The notes below the pieces were generated by a model, which saw nothing but the letters and a program-made list of their open reading frames with translations, was not told where the DNA came from and did not search any database. A stretch of DNA of 64,000 nucleotides from Longilinea sp035560795. GTDB lineage: Bacteria; Chloroflexota; Anaerolineae; Anaerolineales; Anaerolineaceae. The translations under genes and the position numbers were made by a program. Location of the stretch: NCBI GenBank assembly GCA_035560795.1, contig DATMYV010000012.1, positions 1-64,000 of the forward strand, written 5' to 3'. Below, piece by piece: positions 17,817 through 26,221 of this stretch (positions within the stretch are counted from its first letter, which is position 1; each line of letters begins with the position of its first letter).

Positions 17817-18746
17817 GTGACTGAAAAACAAGCGGTAAGATTGAATCGATGGCAGGCCGATGGCATCTTGTTGTTGACAGCTGCCGTCTGGGGCGGCGGG
17901 TTTACAGCACAACGGGTTGCAGCCCAACATATGGGCCCATTAATGATTAACGGAATTCGATTTCTATTGGCAGCCGCTTTCCTCTTACCGATCGTACGAT
18001 TTCAACTGAAAATACCTGCCAGGAACCTGCCCGGTGTCATCCTGGCGGGAATCTTCCTGAGTCTGGCGTCAAATCTTCAACAACTTGGTTTACATTATAC
18101 CACGGCTGGTAATGCTGGATTTATTACGGGTCTCTATGTAATTCTTGTCCCCATATTCTTATGGATTTTCTGGCGTGAGCTTATTCGATGGCCAATCTTT
18201 ACGGCAGCAGGAATGGCCACAATGGGTATGTTTTTCATCAACTCTGGCGGTGCATTTAAATTCACGGTCGGTGATCTATATGAACTGTTCGGGGTTGTTT
18301 TTTGGGCAATGCACGTTATCATTATCGGAATAATGGTGCGGAGAATGGATGTACTTTCTTTTTCAATTGGTCAATTTGCAATTTGTGGTATATTGAATTT
18401 GTCATTTGGGCTTTTGATCGAGCCTCATCAACTTTCTTCTATACATGCATCTGGTTGGGCGCTGCTATACGCTGGCATCATTTCCGGCGGAATCGGCTAC
18501 ACCTTCCAGGCACTCGGTCAGAAGTTTTCACCTTCCAGTGATGCCGCCTTGATATTGAGTTTGGAAGCTGTTTTTGCCGCAATGTTTGGATTTGTTTTTC
18601 TGCATGAAAGGGCGTCAACTCCGCAGTTGTTTGGTTACGGGTTAATATTAGCTGCCGTTATTCTGGCACAATTTTTCCGACCGGTAAAATCCGATTACCT
18701 AGAAAATAACAAACAATCTCTCTCAAACGCTCAGGATCAATTGTGA
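17817..18746 (+). CDS. EamA/DMT-family transporter
   Basis: A 309-residue integral membrane protein with about ten hydrophobic segments in two EamA repeats (~15-145 and ~160-295), typical of drug/metabolite exporters. Landmarks are VWGGGFTAQRVAAQHMGP near the start and AALILSLEAVFAAMFGFVFLHERAS near the end. GTG start at 17817 with TAAGGA upstream. The stop overlaps the GTG of the next gene (GTGA). Substrate unknown. Confidence 0.85.
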   Translation: MTEKQAVRLNRWQADGILLLTAAVWGGGFTAQRVAAQHMGPLMINGIRFLLAAAFLLPIVRFQLKIPARNLPGVILAGIFLSLASNLQQLGLHYTTAGNAGFITGLYVILVPIFLWIFWRELIRWPIFTAAGMATMGMFFINSGGAFKFTVGDLYELFGVVFWAMHVIIIGIMVRRMDVLSFSIGQFAICGILNLSFGLLIEPHQLSSIHASGWALLYAGIISGGIGYTFQALGQKFSPSSDAALILSLEAVFAAMFGFVFLHERASTPQLFGYGLILAAVILAQFFRPVKSDYLENNKQSLSNAQDQL

Positions 18747-20521
18747 AAAATTTGTGGCATCATCCTGCCTTTCGCATTAGCCTGATTTATCTTGTATTAT
18801 CTATCTTCTGGATTCTATTTTCGGATCAATTGTTGGGGTTGTTGGTTACAGACAGTTATAAGATCGTTTTGCTTTCGACTCTTAAAGGATGGCTGTTCGT
18901 CTTTGTAACCGCAAGTTTACTCTTTGGAATATTGATGCGGGAATTCTCCGTCCGCCAGCAACATGAGCGGGAGGTGGAAGCTATTGCAAAACTTACCCAG
19001 GCGACCCGTTTTGCCATGTCGCATGAAGAGCTTCTGCCGGTTTTATTGGATGAGATTCTCCATTTTACAAGCGCTGAGACAGCCTCCGTTCTGTTTTACA
19101 ATAAAACCCTCAATGAATTACAGGTCATTCTTGCTAAAGGTTTATTTTCAGAATACACGGGCAAACAGATCTCATTGCAAAGTATCACCGGCAATGCGAT
19201 CGTTACAGGACGACCTTATTTGAATAATCAATTCCTTTCAGATACAGGTATTTACTTACCTGAAAAACTGGTCGGTTTACACGCGGTTGCAGTCGCTCCG
19301 TTGGTGGTCCAAAACCACAAGCTTGGCGGACTGGTTATGGCAAAAAAAGGGGTATTCGATCAGACTCAATTTCATCTTTTTCTCTCCCTGGCTGATATTG
19401 CCGCCAGCGCAATTCACCGCCTGTCGCTCTATAACCAGACGCTTCAACGCGTTACACAGCTATCCACGCTGCGGTCTATTGATCTTGCCATCACATCCAG
19501 TCTAGACCTCAATTCAACGCTGAATATCCTGGTAGAGGAGGTTCAAAAACTAAAGGGGATCAGCGCGACCTGTGTCCTCATGCCGGATAAGCATACTGGT
19601 TTGCTTCATTATCGCGCCGGTAAAGGTTTTTCGACCAATTTGATTGAACATGCGGTCCTTCCAACCGATGCTTTTCGCATCGACCCAGAATTTCCTTCAC
19701 GCTTCACATTGACCATCTCTGATCTAAAAGGCACGCCCTCCTCGCCGCGGTATGAGATCGGTCTGGCTGAGGATTTTGCTGTCTATCATGCCTATCCTTT
19801 GGTCTCAAAAGATCAAATTAAAGGAGTTCTGGAAGTTTATCAACAGACCCCCGATCCACTCAGTCAGGAAGAATTGGATTTCCTTGAATCACTCGCTACT
19901 CAAGCAGCTATAGCAGTCGATGTAGCCACATTAATTGAAGATTTACAATCCAGCAACCAGGAATTAAAGGCAGCTTATGATTCAACCATCGAAGGATGGT
20001 CGCGGGCTTTGGATTTACGCGATAAGGAAACGGAAGGCCATACACAGCGTGTCACAGAAATGGCTTTGCATCTCGCCCGCCTGGTTGGCATACCCGAGGA
20101 TGAATTAATCCATGTTTACCGCGGCGCATTATTGCATGATATCGGGAAAATGGGCATTCCCGACAGCATTTTGCTCAAACCCGCCCCGCTCACACCGGAA
20201 GAGTCCGAATTGATGAAGATGCACCCTATTTATGCCTACCATCTTCTCAAACCTATCCGTTTTCTACATCCCGCGTTGGATATTCCATACTGCCATCACG
20301 AGCACTGGGATGGCAGCGGATATCCGCGCGGACTGAAGGGTGAAGAAATTCCCTTGGCCGCCCGTGTTTTTGCAGTTGTGGATGTTTGGGATGCATTGGT
20401 GTCGGACAGGCCGTATTCACCACGGTGGCCAAAGGAAGACGCAATTCAACATATCAAAGAAGATATGGGCTCTTATTTTGATCCTGATATTGTGAATGTA
20501 TTCATCAATATGTTGGAATGA
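18743..20521 (+). CDS. Membrane-anchored GAF-GAF-HD-GYP phosphodiesterase
   Basis: A 592-residue protein with two N-terminal membrane helices (~7-28 and ~38-60), two GAF domains (~90-225 and ~235-400) and an HD-GYP domain (~410-590). The catalytic part has HDIGKMGIPDSILLKP and HHEHWDGSGYPRGLKGEE, so cyclic di-GMP hydrolysis is expected. The segment just before the domain (STIEGWSRALDLRDKETEGHTQRV) nearly repeats that of the first HD-GYP protein in this window, which suggests recent paralogy. Starts with GTG overlapping the transporter stop. Confidence 0.87.
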   Translation: MKNLWHHPAFRISLIYLVLSIFWILFSDQLLGLLVTDSYKIVLLSTLKGWLFVFVTASLLFGILMREFSVRQQHEREVEAIAKLTQATRFAMSHEELLPVLLDEILHFTSAETASVLFYNKTLNELQVILAKGLFSEYTGKQISLQSITGNAIVTGRPYLNNQFLSDTGIYLPEKLVGLHAVAVAPLVVQNHKLGGLVMAKKGVFDQTQFHLFLSLADIAASAIHRLSLYNQTLQRVTQLSTLRSIDLAITSSLDLNSTLNILVEEVQKLKGISATCVLMPDKHTGLLHYRAGKGFSTNLIEHAVLPTDAFRIDPEFPSRFTLTISDLKGTPSSPRYEIGLAEDFAVYHAYPLVSKDQIKGVLEVYQQTPDPLSQEELDFLESLATQAAIAVDVATLIEDLQSSNQELKAAYDSTIEGWSRALDLRDKETEGHTQRVTEMALHLARLVGIPEDELIHVYRGALLHDIGKMGIPDSILLKPAPLTPEESELMKMHPIYAYHLLKPIRFLHPALDIPYCHHEHWDGSGYPRGLKGEEIPLAARVFAVVDVWDALVSDRPYSPRWPKEDAIQHIKEDMGSYFDPDIVNVFINMLE

Positions 20522-20540
20522 CTCAAGAAGGATAACCCAC

Positions 20541-21185
20541 ATGGACGCCCGAATCAGGGACTATACCGGAAAAGACATCATTGTGAGTTTTATTCCGCAG
20601 CGTTGCATCCACGTCGGAGAATGTACAGCCCGGTTGGCGAGAGTCTTTGATACATCCCGCCATCCCTGGGTGATGCCGGATGCAGCCAGTGCTGATGAAA
20701 TTGCAGAAGTCGTCTTAAAATGCCCCACCGGAGCGTTGCATTTCACCCGCCTTGATGGAGGACCGCAGGAAGATGTCGCTGATCACAACGAAATCAAACT
20801 GGCCGCTGACGGACCATTGTATTTATCTGGCGATATCGATTTGCTTGCTCCGGATGGTTCATTATTCTTAAAAGACACGCGCGTATCGCTTTGCCGCTGC
20901 GGGGCATCGAAATGCAAACCATTTTGTGATGAAAACCATACCACGGTTAATTTCAGCGAGGTTGGTAAATTGTGCGATCCTGATGTTTTCCTTGTGCCAC
21001 TCGAGTCAGCTGCACCCGGGCGACCCTTGAAAGTTCATTTTTACCCGAATGATTCTTATCTGATTGAAGGACCGTTCATTCTCCGCAGTTCGGATGGCAG
21101 CCAGGTGGAAAAAGCTGACGGCGGCTCGCTCTGCTGCTGCGGGGCATCCAACGCGAAACCATTTTGCGACGGCTCTCATTTGTGA
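20541..21185 (+). CDS. Fe-S protein: divergent 4Fe-4S domain plus two CDGSH domains
   Basis: A 214-residue protein with three cluster sites. Residues ~1-70 form a Fer4_19-type mono-cluster domain (CIHVGECTARL ... CPTGALHF). Two CDGSH-type 2Fe-2S motifs follow: CRCGASKCKPFCDENH (slightly divergent, DENH for DGSH) and CCCGASNAKPFCDGSH at the extreme C-terminus. Proteins of this layout are presumed electron carriers or redox sensors. Start at 20541 has AAGAAGGAT upstream. It is 19 bases after the HD-GYP gene and before a long terminator. Confidence 0.85.
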   Translation: MDARIRDYTGKDIIVSFIPQRCIHVGECTARLARVFDTSRHPWVMPDAASADEIAEVVLKCPTGALHFTRLDGGPQEDVADHNEIKLAADGPLYLSGDIDLLAPDGSLFLKDTRVSLCRCGASKCKPFCDENHTTVNFSEVGKLCDPDVFLVPLESAAPGRPLKVHFYPNDSYLIEGPFILRSSDGSQVEKADGGSLCCCGASNAKPFCDGSHL

Positions 21186-21244
21186 TAGCCTGTAAAAATT
21201 GATCGCCTAACGTCTGGTCGCCAAAGAAGAAATCCTTATTTGCA

Positions 21245-21293
21245 CAACTAAGAACAATCTCCCCTCAAAATGAGGGGAGATTGTTCTTAGTTG
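21245..21293. terminator. Very strong bidirectional terminator
   Basis: A perfect 23-bp inverted repeat (arms 21245-21267 and 21271-21293, loop AAA) lies between the convergent CDGSH gene and glmS. There is no long U-tract, but the stem is unusually long and exact. It probably stops transcripts from both sides. Confidence 0.8.
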
Positions 21294-21301
21294 ATTATTC
21301 C

Positions 21302-23143
21302 TTATTCCACAGTGACGCTTTTCGCCAGGTTGCGGGGCTGATCAACATCCAAGCCACGCAAGGATGCGATGTGATAGGCAAATAACTGCAGCGGAATTAC
21401 GGTTACAACCGGAGAAAGCATCCAAGGCGTTTCGGGGATCCAGAAAACGTGATCCGCCAGCGCCGCAACCCGTTCGTCACCTTCGGTTGCCACAACGATC
21501 ACTCCCCCGCCGCGAGTTTTGGCCTGTTCAATCTGGCTGATCATTTTATCGTACCAGGGGTCTCGCGGAGCAATGGCAAGCACCGGCATATCGCGGTCGA
21601 TCAAGGCAATTGGACCGTGCTTCATTTCGCCGGCAGGATACCCTTCAGCATGAATATACGAAATTTCCTTCAGTTTTAGCGCACCTTCATAGGCAATCGG
21701 CATATTGATACCGCGGCCCAGGTATAACATATTCCGGATGTATTTCATCTCGCGGGCAACCTGAAGAACATGATCTTCCTGGTCGAGGCAGCGGCCTACC
21801 AGGTCCGGTATCAGCCGCAGGTCGGATACCAGTTTCTTCCGCTCCTCCACTGTGATCGTGCCGCGCAGATCAGCCAGCAACACAGCCAGCATATACAGGT
21901 CGACCAGTGGTGCAGTAAACGCCTTGGTGGATGCCACTCCGATCTCCGGACCGGCTTGCATGGAAATATAGCCGTCTGAAATCCGCATCGCCTGCGAACC
22001 AATCACATTAACAATCGACCACAAGGTCGCACCGCGCCGCCGGCATTCATCCATCGCGGCCAGTGTATCAGCCGTCTCGCCAGATTGTGAAACAGCCAGC
22101 ACGATGGTATTTTCGTCAATAATGGGCTCGCTATAGCGCAATTCAGAAGCGATAATCGTTTGCACAGGGATGCGCGATATTCGTTCAATCAACACCTCGC
22201 CAACCTGCCCGGCATAGGCCGCAGTACCGCAAGCTGTAATAATGATCTTTTGAATCTTTTTGGCTTTATCAACGGTCAGGTTTAATTGCGGTAAACGGAT
22301 CTTGCCATCCTCAAAATCCACCCGCCCGGCCAGCGTATCCGTCAGCGAACGGACCTGTTCGTGAATTTCTTTTTGCATGAAATGGCGGTATTCACCCTTT
22401 TCAGCCGCGATCGGATCCCATGCAATGGTGTGTATTTCCGGGCTAAGAACCTTTCCTTCCAGCGTTTCCACTTTAACATCTGACCGGGTAATGATTGCCA
22501 TCTGGCGCGACTCTAAAAACATCACCCGCCTGGTGTGTTCCAAAATTGCAGGAATATCCGAAGCGACAAAGTTTTCATTTTCACCCAACCCGATCACCAC
22601 GCCGCCAGCATTGCCAATGCGCGCAGCGACGATTTTATCGGGTTCCCGTGATGAAAAAGCGACGATCCCGTGCGCGCCTTTGATTTGCTTCAATGTCGTG
22701 CGCATGGCTTCTTCCAGCCCGCTGCCGGCTGACATGAAGTGCTCGATCAGGTGAACGATTACTTCGGTATCGGTATCCGAGTTGAACCTGACGCCTTCGG
22801 TGGCAAGCTCCTCGCGCAACTCCAGGAAGTTCTCAACGATGCCGTTGTGAACCACAACCACCTCGCCGGTCGTCCCCACGTGCGGGTGCGCATTCCGCGC
22901 ACTGGGTTCACCGTGAGTGGCCCATCGGGTATGCCCGATGCCAACCAACCCTTCGACCGGTTGGTTGGCTACGAGGGTGAACAGGTTATCCAGTTTTCCA
23001 GCATCCCGCCGGATTTCAATTTTGCCTTTAGAATAAACAGCCAATCCGGCTGAATCGTATCCGCGGTATTCCAAACGGCGAAGGCCGTTTAGAATGATGG
23101 GGGTCGCGTTCTGACCGCCAATATATCCGACAATACCACACAT
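21302..23143 (-). CDS. glmS: Glutamine-fructose-6-phosphate aminotransferase
   Basis: A 613-residue enzyme that makes glucosamine-6-phosphate from fructose-6-phosphate and glutamine, the first step to UDP-GlcNAc for peptidoglycan. It begins MCGIVGYIGG, with Cys2 the glutaminase nucleophile. It has HTRWATHGEPSARNAHPH, and then two SIS domains (TACGTAAYAG, SQSGETADTLAA, EGYPAGEMKHGPIALID) and ends QPRNLAKSVTVE. The start at 23143 has GGAGG upstream; the open frame continues 33 codons further but the nucleophile must be exposed at residue 2. A ~360-nt leader precedes it. Confidence 0.95.
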   Translation of the reverse strand: MCGIVGYIGGQNATPIILNGLRRLEYRGYDSAGLAVYSKGKIEIRRDAGKLDNLFTLVANQPVEGLVGIGHTRWATHGEPSARNAHPHVGTTGEVVVVHNGIVENFLELREELATEGVRFNSDTDTEVIVHLIEHFMSAGSGLEEAMRTTLKQIKGAHGIVAFSSREPDKIVAARIGNAGGVVIGLGENENFVASDIPAILEHTRRVMFLESRQMAIITRSDVKVETLEGKVLSPEIHTIAWDPIAAEKGEYRHFMQKEIHEQVRSLTDTLAGRVDFEDGKIRLPQLNLTVDKAKKIQKIIITACGTAAYAGQVGEVLIERISRIPVQTIIASELRYSEPIIDENTIVLAVSQSGETADTLAAMDECRRRGATLWSIVNVIGSQAMRISDGYISMQAGPEIGVASTKAFTAPLVDLYMLAVLLADLRGTITVEERKKLVSDLRLIPDLVGRCLDQEDHVLQVAREMKYIRNMLYLGRGINMPIAYEGALKLKEISYIHAEGYPAGEMKHGPIALIDRDMPVLAIAPRDPWYDKMISQIEQAKTRGGGVIVVATEGDERVAALADHVFWIPETPWMLSPVVTVIPLQLFAYHIASLRGLDVDQPRNLAKSVTVE

Positions 23144-23269
23144 GATTTCCTCCGTGATTGGATGGCAGATTCCGCTGCACACACCTTTCGGCGCAGGCGG
23201 ACTGCCCGAGACCCGCTGGAGTTCGCGAATCTGTAAAATCACAAATATGGAATTTGAACAGTAATAAAG

Positions 23270-23452
23270 GGAAAGTTACGGGTATATCATACCCAAAAGG
23301 TATTTTGAACCCCGAAGGCTTCCGCTGATCTTTCGATTTTCCCGGCCGCCAGGCGCTAGACCTGTTCTGACCGGTTAACTCTGCCCCGCGGCAGAGAACC
23401 TTCGTCCTCGTCACTCCGACCTTTGCCCCCAATCAGATCAGAGCCTTGCGCT
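23270..23452 (-). ncRNA. Candidate divergent glmS ribozyme/leader RNA
   Basis: On the minus strand upstream of glmS the order of elements matches the glmS ribozyme: AGCGC at 23452-23448 (expected cleavage after A), a P2-like helix CUCUGA/UCGGAG, the core GACGAGG (23412-23406), a P2.1 pair CGAAGG (23404-23399) with CCUUCG (23318-23313), and AUCGAAAGAUCAGCGGAAG before the second arm. Deviations: GCGCA for GCGCC, CAGCGG for CGGCGG, and an insertion of roughly 60-70 nt with two hairpins inside the P2.1 loop. Direct position in front of glmS supports the call; activity is uncertain. Confidence 0.5.
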
Positions 23453-23509
23453 GTCCTTTCCCAAACGCTGTATAGTTTTGCCATCACCTCCTGTATATAT
23501 TTTGTGATG

Positions 23510-23538
23510 ATTATACCGAATGCTGACTTGCGCGTCAA
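23510..23538 (-). promoter_or_regulatory. Promoter of glmS
   Basis: On the minus strand TTGACG (23538-23533), an exact 17-base spacer and TATAAT (23515-23510). The start site would be near 23503, giving a leader of about 360 nt before the glmS ATG. Confidence 0.75.
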
Positions 23539-23614
23539 ACGGGAGGTGTATGATATTCTAAAACATGTCCGGGGTCCAGGGTCCAGGATAAAATAATCCG
23601 TACAGGGTAGGATT

Positions 23615-23647
23615 CAAAAAACAGCCTTCTTTTGAAAAGAAGGCTGT
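23615..23647 (-). terminator. Terminator of the AOR gene
   Basis: A 13-bp perfect hairpin (23621-23633 with 23635-23647) is followed on the minus strand by five U residues from 23620. It lies 27 bases after the AOR stop. The ~80 bases beyond it toward glmS hold a short tandem GGGTCCAGGGTCCAGG but nothing else recognisable. Confidence 0.8.
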
Positions 23648-23673
23648 AAGTTGGTTTACGCTACTTTTATTTA

Positions 23674-25836
23674 CTAGGCGTTTTTCGAAATCAATGCAAC
23701 CACATCCGGAAAATCAATCCCCAGACGACGAATAGTTTCGATGGTGGGTATGCCATTCTTGGACCAACCGCGGCGCTTGTAGACCGCATCCACTAGCAGG
23801 TCATACTGTCTTTCTTTGTATTCCCGCAGCTTCGCCATTTTTTCTTTAGTGGATTTACCAGTTGGGTCAAATCCAGTATTTTCCTTCAATTGGCTGTCAT
23901 ACCGTTCTGCCCGCGATTCGTATTCAATTTCTGTGGCTGGACCCATCAACCGGTAGGGCGGATAATCCCATATACGAGTGCCGAACCCCAACCGTAAATT
24001 GAAAAGGCGCTGCAGGTTATACACTCGCTCGGAAGCTAAAATAATCTCGTCGACCGTAATCGGTTTACCAGTAACGCCCTCATAAAGCCAGGTGTAATTC
24101 TCTACGTGTTCGGGCACCTTGCCAGGTTCTTTGGCAGTCTTGTTACTTTCCGGGATGATATCGTTCCACGGCAATTTGCACAAACCGTGCAGGCTGAACC
24201 AGGTCCGCCACATGGGGAAGTAATGCAAAGCTTCGGCTTTGGCTTCAAAGGTCGGGAGCTGTTTATGAACCAATTCCATGAAAGTCAACCAGGCTTCATC
24301 GTGTTGAGCTCCTTTGGAAGCCAATGCATAACCGCCCTGCTGGGCCAGGGATTCCTTGGACATGTACTCTGAAATCTCCATGCCCTTGACTTCCATGGCA
24401 ATATCCTGCATTAAACCGGGGTCGGCGCCGAATTTCTCTGCAAACAAATGTTTCATCGAGCGCACACCCTGCCCCACCACCACACCAAATCCTTCACCGC
24501 GCGCCATTTGGTGCAGCAGTTCCAATGCCACATCGGCATTGCTCCAGGTCAATTCCAACCCACCGGTGATCTCCTTGTTCAGGATGCCAAGTTCGTAACA
24601 TTCCATGGCAAAGGCAATCGAATCGCCCACCGAGATGGTGTCGATGCCATAAGTATCGCAGTAAAAATTTAACTCCAAAACAACCTGAGGGTCATAGATT
24701 GCCAGGTTGGATGACAATGCACCCAGCGTTTCATATTCGGGTCCGTCGACGAAAACAATTTCTCCCTGGTATGGCCCCGTGCGTAGATGGACATGCGGCA
24801 CACCGTGCGCGCATGCCATGGTGCAACCGTACCAGCAGCCGTCTGGCCCGCGCCGGTCGTACATTTCCTTCCAGACCTCGCCAGCCACCTTTAGTGCGCG
24901 TGGATCAGTGCCGAAGCGGAAGTTCTCACAGGGAAGCAGATCGAAGCGATTCATGATTTCGATCAGATAGGGCGTTCCGTTGCCGCGCATGTTATTCTGC
25001 GAAGCATCGAAGCGGGTTATTTCAGAATTGATACGCGAACCCGCTTTTCGCACCAATTCCGGTTTTGCACAACCATTGGGATCGCCGCCCATTTCGGTAT
25101 ACCGCACGACGATGGCTTTGATTTTCTTATCCCGCAGCACCGTACCAGCCCCGCCGCGGGCTGCCTGTTTGATGCGCACTTCATTCCGGCGCGCATCCCA
25201 ATAGCTTATATTCAAACCGCACATTGGGATATGTTCAGCAGCCTGCCCGGCAGAAATGACTGAGATACCGCGCCGTTCGCGGTCATCTTTGCCATATATT
25301 TCAGTAATCAGGCGATTAACCAGGTGGGTGTCAACCGGTTCCAAAGGCGCAGCTTCAATGGTCACGCGGCCGTTGTCTCCGTCGATAAAAATGATGACAT
25401 CAGTTTCGGCTTTCCCTTGAATCTCTAGCGCGTCCCAACCGGCAAACTTAAGGTATGGGCCAAAATAACCGCCACCGTTGCTGTCAATAATTGAATGCGT
25501 AAGCGGTGAAATGGTCACCGCAGTTAATTTTCCGGAACCTGGATAACCGGTTATTCCCCCGATCGGTCCTCCAGCGATAACCAATTCGTTGTTCGGATCG
25601 TTCCATGCCGTGCCATCCGCAACCGCATTCCATAATAGCCACATCGCAAAACCGCGGCCGCCGGTGAAGAGATCCTTCATTTTCTGGGTGACGGGTTTGC
25701 TTGCAATCTGGGATGATCCCAGGTCAATGTAAAGAGTCCGATTGGCATATCCCCGGTCGACCGGGCGGCGCTCATAACGAAAGTCAGCCAGGACCGAATG
25801 AGCTTCCAACACCAATTCGGGTGTCAATTGAATCAT
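23674..25836 (-). CDS. Aldehyde ferredoxin oxidoreductase family protein (tungstopterin)
   Basis: A 720-residue enzyme of the AOR family, which oxidises aldehydes (or reduces acids) with ferredoxin, using a tungsten bis-pyranopterin and a 4Fe-4S cluster. Pterin-site segments such as GGRGFAMWLLWN, ISPLTHSIIDSNGGGYFGPYLKFAGWDALEI and AARGGAGTVLRDKKIKAIVV are visible. Cluster ligands are likely C334, C338, C342 and C553 (HGLCKLPWND). The first three are spaced CX3CX3C, not the classic CX2CX3C. The protein is ~100 residues longer than archaeal AOR. No pterin synthesis genes are near. Confidence 0.85.
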   Translation of the reverse strand: MIQLTPELVLEAHSVLADFRYERRPVDRGYANRTLYIDLGSSQIASKPVTQKMKDLFTGGRGFAMWLLWNAVADGTAWNDPNNELVIAGGPIGGITGYPGSGKLTAVTISPLTHSIIDSNGGGYFGPYLKFAGWDALEIQGKAETDVIIFIDGDNGRVTIEAAPLEPVDTHLVNRLITEIYGKDDRERRGISVISAGQAAEHIPMCGLNISYWDARRNEVRIKQAARGGAGTVLRDKKIKAIVVRYTEMGGDPNGCAKPELVRKAGSRINSEITRFDASQNNMRGNGTPYLIEIMNRFDLLPCENFRFGTDPRALKVAGEVWKEMYDRRGPDGCWYGCTMACAHGVPHVHLRTGPYQGEIVFVDGPEYETLGALSSNLAIYDPQVVLELNFYCDTYGIDTISVGDSIAFAMECYELGILNKEITGGLELTWSNADVALELLHQMARGEGFGVVVGQGVRSMKHLFAEKFGADPGLMQDIAMEVKGMEISEYMSKESLAQQGGYALASKGAQHDEAWLTFMELVHKQLPTFEAKAEALHYFPMWRTWFSLHGLCKLPWNDIIPESNKTAKEPGKVPEHVENYTWLYEGVTGKPITVDEIILASERVYNLQRLFNLRLGFGTRIWDYPPYRLMGPATEIEYESRAERYDSQLKENTGFDPTGKSTKEKMAKLREYKERQYDLLVDAVYKRRGWSKNGIPTIETIRRLGIDFPDVVALISKNA

Positions 25837-26221
25837 TCGCGCTCTCCTCTAACAGGTATATTGATAAGAATGGGCCTCAAAGCAATGTTCCACTGCTATC
25901 ATTATATCGGCTGTCCAGCACCTGCTGACTTGGGGTTAATCACCCATCGCCTTGACAAATGTCATCAGTCCACATCTGTTCAATCCAATCGGGACTGAGG
26001 TTGAATGGTTGAGTTAATGAATGTTCTTTTCATGGTTTGAGTGCTTGCAAATTACTTTGCGTGGATGGGAATTAGCGCGCCATGTCCGGTTAGTAAAAAT
26101 CCAATCACCCGTGTGGGAAAGCATTTGATGAATTTGATATCGACCTGTAAGCCAGGCCAGTTGCCGGCGCGGTAGTATAATCTTTCTTCACAATCTAAAT
26201 AATTGCACCCGGAAAACCATT
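25837..26221. other. Intergenic region between divergent AOR and MFS genes
   Basis: 385 bases without a gene. TGACAAATGTCA at 25953-25964 (TGACA/TGTCA arms) is a small palindrome and could be an operator for AOR. A TATAAT-like box on the minus strand lies at about 25910, and a TATAAT at 26176-26181 may belong to the MFS gene, though neither has a good -35. I see no riboswitch that I can name. Confidence 0.4.

Noticed and set aside
23028..23432. 134-residue minus-strand ORF upstream of glmS
   Set aside because: It overlaps the glmS 5' end in another frame and the structured leader; no ribosome site or recognisable domain.
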